DNA from: Myrica gale
Lineage: Eukaryota; Streptophyta; Magnoliopsida; Fagales; Myricaceae
Assembly (NCBI GenBank): GCA_963930655.1
Contig: OZ005621.1
Span: forward strand, 563,001 to 627,000
Reading direction: 5' to 3'
Length of the DNA stretch: 64,000 nt
Under the pieces are notes generated by a model. The model had not been told where the DNA came from. It searched no databases and worked only from the letters and a program-made list of their open reading frames with translations. Positions 11,660-26,459 of the stretch are shown piece by piece. Every line of letters begins with the position of its first letter. Positions within the stretch are counted from its first letter, which is position 1. Made by a program: the position numbers and the translations under genes.

Positions 11660-14600
11660 ATGGAACTTTCCTCTTCCTTCATACACCTCCCCACATGCAA
11701 CAATTGCTCTTCCTCATCCTCATCCTCCTTCTCCCCCTTCCCTATCCAAACTCATGGTAAATCCACGAACCACACGCGGCGAAACCTTCGCATCTTCGCG
11801 GTTGCTGTAGACCCACAACAAGAGCTCCCAAAGAACAGCCCCCAGAGGCTCCTCAAGGAGCTGGCCGAGCGCAAAAGAGCCACTTCTCCAAAGAAGAAGG
11901 TCCCCCCTAAGAGGTTCATTTTGAGGCCCCCATTAGATGACAAGAGATTGGCCCAGAGGTTCCTCAACAGCCCTCAGTTGTCTCTCAAATCGTTCCCCTT
12001 GTTAAGTTCTTGTTTGCCGTCCTCGCGGCTCAATAACGCCGACAAGACCTGGATGGAGGAGTACCTTCTCGAGGCGAAGCAGGCTTTGGGTTACCCATTA
12101 GAGCCGTCGGAAGAGCGGTTCGGGGACGACAACCCAGCCAAGCAGTTTGATATTTTGTTGTACTTGGCGTTTCAGCACCCCGCGTGCGAGAGGACCAAAG
12201 CGCGGCACGTGCGTTCGGGCCACTCGAGGTTGATGTTCTTGGGGCAGTACGTGCTTGAGTTGGCGTTCGCCGAGTATTTCTTGCAGAGGTATCCGCGGGA
12301 GTCCCCGGCTCCTATGAGAGAGAGGGTGTTTGCATTGATTGGGAAGCGGAACCTGCCAGAGTGGCTTAAAGCCGCGAGCTTGCAGAACTTGGTGTTTCCG
12401 TATGATGATATGGATAAGTTGAAGAGGAAGGATCGCGAGCCGCCCGTGAAGTGAGTTCCTTGCTGTTCTTTATTTCAGTTCAAATGTAAAACACTTCCAC
12501 TGTTGAACAGTGTGGCAAAGGAGTTGTGGTAGTTAATTGGGTGGGTTCTCTAATTGGAGTTCAAACTTTGTCTTTTCAGAAGCGGGTATTATAGTACTAT
12601 CATAGGAAACGTGCTGTGCACCTGATGTGTCCTTGATTTGATTGATACGGTTATGGAGGTTAAGAGTGCCTCTTGGTCTAACTACCGAGAAACGTGCTGT
12701 GCACCTGATGTGTCCTTGACGGATGCCTGCATCTTCAAATGGAATGCTGGTTTCTTGCTTGTGTTAGAAAGCCTTGCTTTTAATTCTTCCCTGTTTGCGG
12801 ATGTTATAAAAGGTTCTATAAGGATTTTTGGTGTGCAAGTGGCAGCTTTAGTTGTTCTCTCATAATGTATAGGAATAACTAACATCTTTGGAAAGGCCTC
12901 ATGAACCCAGTGGCGTTGAAAATCATAAATCGTTCATACACGCACCAAGCGGCAATTATACCTAGGCTCAGAAACGACAGTTCGGCTTAGAGATTATGAG
13001 TATTGTTGCTTTCCAACTTGGCATCCCTTAATGCTCCAAATTGACAGTATGCGAGTTACTCTGCCAGTAGGATAGACAAAATATCTGTATATTCTTGTCC
13101 TGATTATTAATGAGCAATAGGTGGTCATTGTGAAAACAATTTATGTTATGGTAGCAGAATCAGTCAAAGTCAAACTCTCCTAACCCCTGTCTAAACGAGG
13201 GTAGAAACTCTCCTAACCCCAGGACAACAATTACCCTATCTCACAGCCCAACTGTAATGTAATTGTCATTGAGAAACCTGTTGGAGGAACATCCCACGTT
13301 CCTGCAGTCGATCATTACTGCGTTAACTATGAGTTTTGTGTTTCCTTTTGTGAAATCATTTGCATAAAGGATTTTCTTGTATCCTGAAACTTCATAATTG
13401 ACAGGCAGGACACCTCTTTTTTGTAAGGTAAAACTGATAATTGACAGGCAGTTCTAAATTTGTATGTTCTGAGCAGGTCTGTGTTCTGGGCCTTGTTTGG
13501 GGCAATATATTTGTGTTTTGGTATGCCAGAAGTGTACCGTGTTCTTTTTGAAGTGTTTGGCATGGACCCAGAAGCTGAGAACTGCCAGCCAAAATTACGA
13601 AGACAGCTTGAAGACGTAGATTATGTCTCTGTTGAATTTGAAGGCAAGAAGGTCAGCTGGCTAGATGTTGCAGCTTATAAGGCAAGCTCCATTTTGTTTT
13701 TCTGCTCTTTCTTTATGTCATTTTTGCATTAAAAAGCAAACAGAAGAATCTAACCTTCTGCACTCACGCTGCACACCAAAACCTGACAGATCTAAATTTG
13801 GGACCAAATATTTTAGATCGGGCGAGTTTCTAGATTTGGATAAGTGGGCATGGTTTTTTAGAATATTTAGAAGAAGTAATTTTGTAGGCTAATATTGGAG
13901 ACCAAATAGTAAAGTAATTGTGTTAGTTGTTTTTGTATATGTTTGGTTGCGGAACTCCGACTGGATAGTTGAACAAATTTTCATCTGGTCTATGTTCAAA
14001 GAATCCAACAAATAAACATCATCTTTTTTCATCCCTTCACAGCCTCCAGAAGATGCTCTTTTTGCACACCCAAGGCTCTTCCGGGCTTGTGTTCCGCCAG
14101 GTATGCATCGGTTCAGAGGCAATATATGGGATTATGAGAGCCGACCCCAAGTCATGCAAATACTGGGATACCCCTTAGCCATGACAGATAGAATCCCAGA
14201 CATTACTGAGGCCAGGAACATTGAACTTGGACTTGGGCTACAGGTAATTCTTTTGCTGCCTCTCATTGCACTTTTCGTTTCCCCATTCAGACCACATACT
14301 TTTTCTACCCATTGATTGTAGCATTACATAGAGAAAAATATCTTGTAAGTCAGCATGCTTATTGATGAAATTGACTTGCGTGATGTCCTCTAGTGATTTT
14401 ATTCCTTTATGATCCTTACCATTATTCTGATCGCACATGTAAAGTTCACTCTGAGTAGAATTGTTAGGTAGTATCTTTTGATCTATAGGTTAATGAAGTT
14501 GAGATCATTCAATTTATTTGAATTATTGAAATGTTGCCTAGCCTGTCTCCTGATGTGTTGTTTAATTTGTCATTGAAATACAGCTTTGTTTTCTGCATCC

Positions 14601-15147
14601 ATCAAAGCACAAGTTTGATCATCCTCGCTTTTGTTACGAGCGATTAGAATATATTGGGCAAAAGATCCAGGTAATAGATTTTGCTCCATAATGTAATTAT
14701 TATCTGGCCTCGTGATAGAGACAAGGACACTATTTATTGGTTTAAAAGCAGAATCGAAATTTTTGTTTCCTCTTCTTAAATTGGAATAACCTAGAATTTA
14801 TGATAATTTCCTATCTTTGCTTTCACTAGGATCTTGTGATGGCTGAGAAGTTGTTAATGAAGCATTTAGATGCCCCTGGACTGTGGCTACAAGAGAGGCA
14901 CCGGCGTATTCTCATGAACAAGTTCTGTGGGAGGTATTTGAGGGATAAGCGTCTGCATAACCATATCATCTATTCTGAACAGGTTCAGGATGCATACGAG
15001 CACAATCGAAGACTAAGGAACCCAGCTACAAGTGCTGTTCAGCAAGCCCTTCACGGGCTATCATACACTGTATATGGAAAGCCCGATGTAAGACGCCTCA
15101 TGTTTGAGGTTTTTGATTTTGAGCAAATCCAACCTAAAGCTGTGTGA
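11660..15147 (+). CDS. RNC1: RNC1, chloroplast RNase III-domain splicing factor
   Basis: Five exons join in phase to 533 codons: 11660-12450, 13477-13681, 14043-14243, 14584-14670, 14830-15147. The product matches plant RNC1, a plastid protein that binds group II introns and promotes their splicing. It has two RNase III-like domains that have lost catalytic residues. The first 50 residues are Ser/Thr-rich and basic, as expected of a chloroplast transit peptide. Recognisable segments are AFQHPACERTKARHVRSGHS in exon 1, FRACVPPGMHRFRGNIWD in exon 3, LCFLHPSKHKFDHPRFCYER in exon 4, and the C-terminus KPDVRRLMFEVFDFEQIQPK. Length fits the family (about 530-540). Intron 2 begins with GC (AAG|GCAAGC) rather than GT. 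Every other junction is GT-AG and no breaks are seen. Confidence 0.96.
12606..12719. repeat. Direct repeat in RNC1 intron 1
   Basis: A 31-bp sequence beginning gaaacgtgctgtgcacctg occurs at 12606 and again at 12689, an 83-bp offset. The spacer does not look repeated. It is a local duplication within the intron. Confidence 0.8.
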
Positions 15148-16684
15148 AGATCCATGATAACAAGTTGAATCCAATGTAATTTAAGAATGGAGGCGTTTTT
15201 AATCCTCTTCAAACTTGACCCGTTTTACAAATGAGATACACTTGCACCCACTAGTATGTAACAGTTTCAGCTTGAATTTGGCTCAACAGGGCGGATATAA
15301 CATATAGTTTTGTGTAGTTTGAGGGTGGCACTTCCAGGATTGTTTCTTATGGAATAAAAAGAAAAATTGTTGGGCTTTGCGAGCTAGTGATCCACCATTG
15401 CATGAGCGGTACTCGAGATAAACCTAGTCCTGTAATCTGTAGATTAGTTATATGATTTCTTTTGAAATGTTAGCAATTATGTTAATCAATCCAGCCCACA
15501 TTCTAAATGCGTTCGTCCTGGACGCTGCCAAATATCATCCTGTAGGCCAAATTCTTTGACCAAATGCAGTTTTCTTATAAAACAATAGGGTGGAGAGTGA
15601 GGATTAAAACAACCCCAAGAATCTAGACCGCGGATTGATTGCGAGGCAAGTAAATATAAGGGCATCGCCAAGCTTGTGCGAGGCTTGGAACAAGCCTCTT
15701 GAAGCCCCCCGTATTTTCGTCTGTTTAATGATGCACTTTTTTTAGCTCCTTGGAACCCCATTATTTAGAGAAATGGGCTGCTATAAAGTAATGTGTATGG
15801 GCCTGTCTAGAAACGGAGATGGGATGCCGTTTGTATATAATACAGTCTTGCCTAGCAAAAAGTATTTTTTTTTGTGAGGAAAAAAAATTGGACCTATCGT
15901 TCTAATTAACAAATTGAATATTATTTCAAACATCAAATAATAATCAACAAAAGTTACTCGGACCAAAAATAGAAGTCGAACTTTTTAAGAATACTCTTTT
16001 TGATTCACTTTCAACCTAAAGAAAGACTTTTCGCGAATTCAATAAGAACAATTGATCACTTGGATACCTTGTCCCATTCTCGTCCCACCTCATCTTTTTC
16101 TAATCGTTAAGAAGATTAAATATAAAAACCTTCCTCCTATCCCCTCCTTTTCCTGCTAAGGCAGTCCCTGAGAGGAGCCAACGAGATGTCAGAATATTCA
16201 AAGTTACCCGCCTTATTTCTATCGGATACTTGCTGTTATCAAGCCAATAACAAGCTGCCACGGTACCAGATTCTCAACTCAGTCCTACTCTTATTGGGAC
16301 CCTGGACCACGCGGCCCGCCCAACGATCCCATCCCCACCGGTCCAGATGGAGCTCGACTTTCCTCTCTCTCGCTCTTTCGCGTTTTCTCTGGCTTTTTTA
16401 GTTTTTTATTGGGTTTTCTTTTTTAACTACGCATTGCACAACGTGATCGTAATGGGCTCGTGGTGCGACACATGAGGGATGCGCACAACCCAGCACTATT
16501 TCTCTTCCGGCTACTGCTAGTGTGCGCCCTCGTGACCTTGCATGCGCCGGTTGCGCAGCCCTCCTATCCTGCGTACCCGTTCCCTTCATAACCCTAGCTG
16601 CGAGGCCATCACTAACCCCACCACAACGATAAGGTCGATACGACCAACCTCCTCGACGTCCCCTGTTCGGATCCCCCAAGAGAC
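15148..16684. other. RNC1 3' flank and CK2 alpha promoter/5' UTR
   Basis: The first few hundred bases are the RNC1 3' UTR, with an AATAAA at about 15353. From about 16100 the sequence becomes C/T-rich and then GC-richer, as expected of a plant promoter and 5' leader for the kinase gene that starts at 16685. No other gene is recognisable. Confidence 0.6.
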
Positions 16685-20639
<3,955 letters not shown>

Positions 20640-21623
20640 GCTGATCATGTGGAGTCTCTGTATAAACAAACCAGATGCCATGTTATTTGGATTATGTACT
20701 CCCTATAAAAACTTTTATGGCGAGAGGTCGCTCTATGTCCTCGGTCATGGTTGTGTATCACTTCCTTCTTAAAAGGTTTTGAAGTCTCTTGTTTGGTATG
20801 AATGCAACTGTGTTTTCAAGCCGGCACTTTCATTTTAGCAAATAGAATGTTACTACTGTCTTGAAGCAACGAAAACACTATTCAAGGTGTCTTTAATTAG
20901 TCGGCATTGTAGGCATGTTGTGAAGCCGGCATAGAGCGTCCTTGACCCTTTTCCTGTATGTTGTTCTCCTGCCTTCTAGCAACGTTGGATACCGTTCGAT
21001 TACAACCGGTGGTGCCACAAACGTATGTGCATGTTTTTGGTATAGTGAGTCGCACTGGTGCCTCCAAGAGTGGAGTGATTAGCATATCTCAGATTATTAA
21101 GATTTTGAAACAGGTTGGACCCCAAAAGGAAATTCTCGTACTGCCGCGGAGGAACTCAATAAATTATATTACGACCCTAAAATATAGCATTAAGTCTAAA
21201 GAAAACCAACTGATTTCAAGAGCTGCTCCAACCAGGAGATGATCACTTCATCATGTATTACTCGTCTTATGGTTCATCACCAGATTCATTATTTGAAGTA
21301 TCAGGATCCGATGCAAGCCCCTTTTGATTGCATCCTTTAGGTGGAATGAGTTAGAATCGACTCACCCAACCTTTTTATGACCAGTGGCATTTATTCAACA
21401 TAACAACGCAAGCTTGCGTGCCCAATGGCACCCAAATTCATTATAATTAAACACCGATTTCCACTTTAACAAGCATACATAACCCTCTCATCCCCTCTCT
21501 CAAGCAGACAACACTACATGTATAAAGCAACCTTGAAGCAGGACTTGGTCCAATCATAATAGAAAGATTTACATATGCATATGATGCTTTCACTCCCTCT
21601 TCATATTCCTTCAGTAAATTCAT
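20640..21623. other. Convergent intergenic region between CK2 alpha and the zinc-finger gene
   Basis: This region holds the 3' UTRs of the two converging genes. Open frames such as 20958-21242 show no family features. Nothing else is recognised. Confidence 0.55.
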
Positions 21624-23130
21624 TCATTTTTGGAGATGAGGGAAACAAGCATAAACATCAGATTTGGGGTGCTTTGCTCCTGCATGTTCCCTGCACTTCA
21701 CCTCTGTAGTGGTGCATATAAATGTCTGCATGCAGACCTTGCACTGCATTGGACATTTTACAAAAACATTATGACCAACCAACAAATTGAAGAGAGAGAA
21801 CAACATGCGGGCTTGATTTTCAATAAAGCAAGGTACAGTTGCAAAGAGTTAAATCTCTTTGATCCATGATTTGAAGAGACATCATTGGTCCAACACCCAC
21901 AATAACAAATCCATTGATAGTCGTCCCTAAACACTCACATCTTTGCTAACCAAAATCGGAATGTAACACATGCAACCAGGTTTAATGACAATATCATCAA
22001 CTGTATTTACAACAGTAAAGAAAACATTCTCTCCAAAAATATTATTATAAAGCCATTTGGAGAGAGGAAAGGGGGAACTCTTCCAGTGTACGTTCAGTGT
22101 TGAATTTTGTTTACCAAAGTACTTTTACAACTGGACGCCAAAAGGAACAAAATAAAAACTGGGGCCATGGTTTTCATGGATTAACTCGCTGCCCAGTGAA
22201 TTACTAGTAGGTTAATATCTGACACAGACCTTTTCCAGTATCAGCTACAACAATAGCAACTGGAGAAACAAATCACTTTCTATCTAGTGAGCGGAATTCC
22301 TCCTACTCGGAGCAATTGGAGCAAAGTATGCCCAACTGGTCCAAACCCAAAGAATATTATTTCATCAAATTATGGAGAAACTTTAGTTTGTCACTTACAC
22401 CGACATATATACAAGTTACTGGATGTTGGTTGTCAGTCCGCAAACAAGTTGTGTGTACCCTCATCTCGTACATGGCGGACCTAATTATCTATATTTGTGG
22501 ACACCGATCCAACATCCCCCAGTAACCTACTCCAGCTTACTCGAATTCCATCCAGATGAACGAATCAGCAAGAAGTCTTTATCTCAAAACTATCGTCAAT
22601 AATAGGTCCACGGTCTTAATTTCCGAGGTTACACAAACAAAGATATCTTAAGCAGTCTCAACAAATAATCTAAGAAAAGAATACCTGGATGGACATCGCC
22701 TTCTTGTTTGATTCTAGCTGGCTCCCTGAGAAAATCAAACAATAAAATCTGAATTAGGCACAACAAAGACATGTAGATCATTGACAGGTCATAATGGAAG
22801 ACCCCATGCAGCTTGTTTTATATAGATAACCAGTATCTTTTTTTTTTTTTTAAGTTCTTAAATCTCATTTTCCCTATTATCTCGGTTAGCCCGTAAAACC
22901 CTAATTTATCTCGGTCTTTGTTTCAGAAAGTGATAATCCAAGGCGCATAAGGTCGAATTTCATTTTGCCGTGATATTCTCAGCAACCAACCAGAGAACTA
23001 AGGAAAAATTAGAAAACAAGAAACAAATTGAACTGAAGACAAGAGAAATAATTTTACCCTTGGCACCCTTTTGCTTCTCCAAATTCTTCTCACGTGCCAT
23101 CTTCGCCTTTTGTCCGTTGCCTCCTCCCAT
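21624..23130 (-). CDS. Small C2H2-type zinc-finger protein (At2g23090-like)
   Basis: Three exons on the minus strand (23058-23130, 22685-22725, 21624-21743) join in phase to a 77-residue protein. The start is MGGGNGQKAKMAREKNLEK, the short middle exon encodes SQLESNKKAMSIQ, and the last exon carries one Cys2-His2 finger (CKVCMQTFICTTTEVKCREH ... AKHPK). The basic, Ala/Lys-rich N-terminus followed by a single finger is the plant and animal 4F5/SERF-related small zinc-finger family. Its biochemical role is poorly known; RNA or nucleic-acid binding is likely. The 41-nt middle exon is too short to be found by an open-frame search but restores an exact match to relatives. The introns are 941 and 332 bp. 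Confidence 0.93.
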
Positions 23131-23299
23131 GCCTGACGATCCAAAGGGGTGAGATCCTGCAAACCCTATTTCGCGAAAGAGGATCTTGGATTTCTGAGAC
23201 ACTAAACGCAGCCAAACGACCTGTGACGGATTTAAATAGGCATGAGAAAATGTTTTGGTCACCCGCAGAGGTTGTCACCGGCCAATAAGGTCGTGTCGT

Positions 23300-24700
23300 T
23301 GGTCTTGTTTTATAAGTGCTGACCAGAGAAGTAACTACCAATCAGGCTTAACTAGTACTTTTTCTGTTTTTCTTATTTAACGCAAGTTATGCAACATTAC
23401 AGACTAGTCTATCTTCTCTGCATCACTGTTTGAGTGTTAAAATTACAAAATAATTATAATTTTAAAGTATTAAAATTAATAAAAATAAATAAAAGAAAAA
23501 ATAATTTGAATGAATTTTTTATATTTATTATAGTAAAAATAAATCATTTAATAAGAGAATAAAAAATATTTTGTAATTATTATATTAAATAAGTGTCTAA
23601 AATTTTGGGTGATGAGTCAAAGCCCAACCAACTACGCAATAAAATTTTAGGCTATGATTGTTTAAGTTTTCAAAAATTTTTTAAAAATTTTTCACTCACT
23701 TTTTCATTAATTCTAATACATTTTCACCGATCTCAATAATTTTTTTATCAATTTCAATACATTTTCACCAATCTCAGTAACTTTTTACAAATTTCAACAA
23801 ATTTTAACTAATTTTTCACAAATATCAAGAGAATCTACACTAGTTTCAAAAAAACACAAAAATAAAAACTGTTTTGAGAACTAAACCAAATATAGCATAA
23901 GCCTTCCAATTACGAAATAGACCTAAAACTAGCCAGATGTCGTGCATCGTGAATTAACAGAAGCCTGTCCCAGATAGAGCAACAAGAAAGGAAGCAGGCG
24001 AAGCTCTAAGGCCATGGAGAGGAACGCCAAAAAGTATGAGCATAGAAACAATAAAATAATAGGCGGAAAACAGTTTCCGCTCGTACAAAGATGACAAAGA
24101 GAGAGAGGGGATTAGGATCATCGAAATCTATGGGATATTCTAAGCAATTGTTTAGATAAGGATTTTAAAGCGTTCTCTCGAATTTTAGATTTTCAAAGTT
24201 ACTAATGTTTTATTTATTTTCAATCCATATATTATATGCCAGGCATAACTTTTTTTGATGATCACACATTAAAAAATATTAATGTTATAGTATGAGATCC
24301 TAATCCATATATAATAATTTTATAGCTTCTCTTATAATAATATATATATATATATATACGAAGATTAGTACTTCGTCTGTGGAGATTGGGTGATGTTGGT
24401 GATGTCATACTTCTTAATCTAAACAAAAATTACATGCGTTACACAATTATGAGAAAACTGGTGAATGACTTTCTTTCAATGACATTGACAACCTTATTTC
24501 GATTATATTCTTAAGAGAGGCCATTTTGTCAGCTGATTTATAACTTGAAAGAGAGTCAACCCAAACAAACTTGACCACGGCATTGCTACGCTACCTGTAC
24601 AAAATTACAAATTTGTTTCGGATGCTATCTTGCTTGGATCTAGAACACGGTGCTCTTCCTTGGACTTGGACATCTCCTCCCGAGATCATACCCTCTCGAG
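23300..24700. other. AT-rich intergenic region with a MITE-like insertion
   Basis: This lies beyond the promoter of the zinc-finger gene and is largely AT-rich, with a (TA)n tract at about 24338-24358. It contains the MITE-like unit at 23648-23900. No gene is recognised. Confidence 0.55.
23648..23900. mobile_element. MITE-like inverted-repeat element
   Basis: The left edge reads TTAGGCTATGATTGTTTAAG. The right edge read inward is TTATGCTATATTTGGTTTAG, an imperfect inverted repeat of about 30 bp. The interior repeats ttcaccgatctcaataattt-like phrases. The target duplication is unclear. Confidence 0.5.
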
Positions 24701-25581
24701 TAGGCCTGATGACCGGTACCGGCGGTGTGCCGGTTAACCGGCACCGTTCACCGCCGCCCAGCGGCACCGGTGACGGTGAGCAAAATCCCCTCTTAGCGGG
24801 GATTTTGCCAGTGGCGGTGAAACCACTCACCGTTGGGCGGTTTCACCGCTTCACCGTTTTTTCTTTAAATATGCATATCAAACGGCACCATTTCTTTTAG
24901 TGACTTTAACCCTAACCTAAGTTCCTAACCCTACATTTCTCCTTCGCTCAATCACTCGGCCTCTCTCCTTCAGTCGCAACTCGTACGCCTCTCTCCTCAG
25001 TCGAACGCCTCTCTCGCAGGCGGCACGCCTTTCTCCTTCGTTCGAGCCTCTCTCCTTCAGTCGACTATCGCTCTCTCTCTCTCTCTATCTCTCCCCCTAA
25101 TTTTCTTGTGTTTGGTTGAGATTTGCTGGGTTTGAGGAAATTTTTTATTTAGGGTTTTTTCGATTTGATTGATATTTGGAAAGCTTGCGATTTGGTATTG
25201 ATTATCTGTGGAGATTTTCTTGCGATTTGGTATTGATTAGTATGTGGATATTTTCTTGCGATTTGGTATTGATTATAAGGGTTGCAATTTTGGAATTTTT
25301 TTCGGCTGTTTATGAGATTTCATATTTGAATTTTTTTTTGGAAAACTTTTCAAATCTATGGCGTTTTTCAACCGAATGTTAGACGGTAGAATCTGTGTTG
25401 CAATTTTGGAAATTTTTTTGTGATCTCCGGTGTAGGGCGGTAACCGCTACCGCCACCGTCGAAACCGTCACCGTTAGGTGCCAGTTTCCTCATTTCACGA
25501 TGGCGGGGGCGGTGTCTAATTTTAGAAAACCGCCCATTGCGGTGGCGGAACCGCCACCGCCACCGCTTATGCACAGCCCTA
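24701..25581. mobile_element. 881-bp non-autonomous hAT element with CCGG/CCGCC subterminal repeats
   Basis: A perfect 8-bp duplication, CTCTCGAG (24693-24700 and 25582-25589), flanks the element. The ends are TAGGCCTG and, inverted, TAGGGCTG. The first 150 bp and last 150 bp are packed with GGTACCGG, CACCG and GGCGGT motifs. The interior (about 24900-25380) looks like a gene leader: T/C-rich with repeated cctctctcc and cagtcg phrases, followed by intron-like sequence. It may be captured host DNA of unknown source. There is no transposase. Confidence 0.88.
25184..25285. repeat. Three tandem copies of a 35/36-bp unit in the hAT element
   Basis: The phrase cttgcgatttggtattgatt begins at 25184, 25219 and 25255, giving three near-identical units. 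Confidence 0.85.
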
Positions 25582-25968
25582 CTCTCGAGTCTCGGCCCCT
25601 CAAGCTTTTTGTCTCGCTGCTGTTGTGCTTGGATCTGTGTTCTACTTGAAAATGATGACAAAAAGACACCTTGGAATTGGCATCGTATACTCTCTTTATC
25701 CCGGATACACCGTCCCTACAGGGGAACATATATTGAAAATGAGTGCAGCAAAATACATTGCACTTGTACTCCCGGTTTAATTTATGTCCCCGTGCTTGAG
25801 TGTTTTCAAAGTAGAGATAGGATTATCTATCTTTTAAAGAGGAAAGGCACTGATTTTCAATTTAAGCTGTTTCTTTATATTTTGAAATTAGCATTGTTGT
25901 CACCTTAGTATTCATGTTTATTCTTAATTAATTATATTGTACAGAAAAATACCATACCAAAAATCAAT

Positions 25969-26092
25969 ACCAAAAGCTGAATTTCCTCAATGTAAATATA
26001 TATATTATATTTACATATACTATGTTTATATATTTATATTATATTATATTAAGTTACAATACCATACCAAAAGCTGAATTTCCTCAATGTGA
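25969..26092. repeat. Direct duplication in the ACBP upstream region
   Basis: The phrase accaaaagctgaatttcctc occurs at 25969 and 26066 (97-bp offset), separated by TA-rich sequence. It looks like a local duplication about 400 bp upstream of the gene. Confidence 0.75.
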
Positions 26093-26459
26093 TAGCTAAT
26101 TATATTATTCTTAATTAATTACTTCAATGCATTTAGCTTCTAATAAACTTTTCAGTTCCTAAATTTGTGCTCTTCACAGTATTTTACTTTTGAAAGTACT
26201 GATTAGGGTGGCTTCAAATGAGATAACCTATTTCTGAGTGGAAGAGTGAAGAGTGAAGAGTCATTTTCAAAATAGGACTCTTTATAGATGCTTGCCAGCA
26301 AACTGGGACCGACACCTCACAGTAATTCCGGCAGATGCAAAGCAGAATATACTTTGCTCTGCTCTGCAAATTGCAAATCTTCTCTTTTTATTCGCTTCCT
26401 CATCAAAATTTTTCCTCTTTCACCCATCGCTTCCGTTTTTTCTCTCACTAAGCTTTGCC

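Noticed and set aside
20958..21242. 94-codon frame between CK2 alpha and the zinc-finger gene
   Set aside because: No family features; lies in the convergent 3' region.
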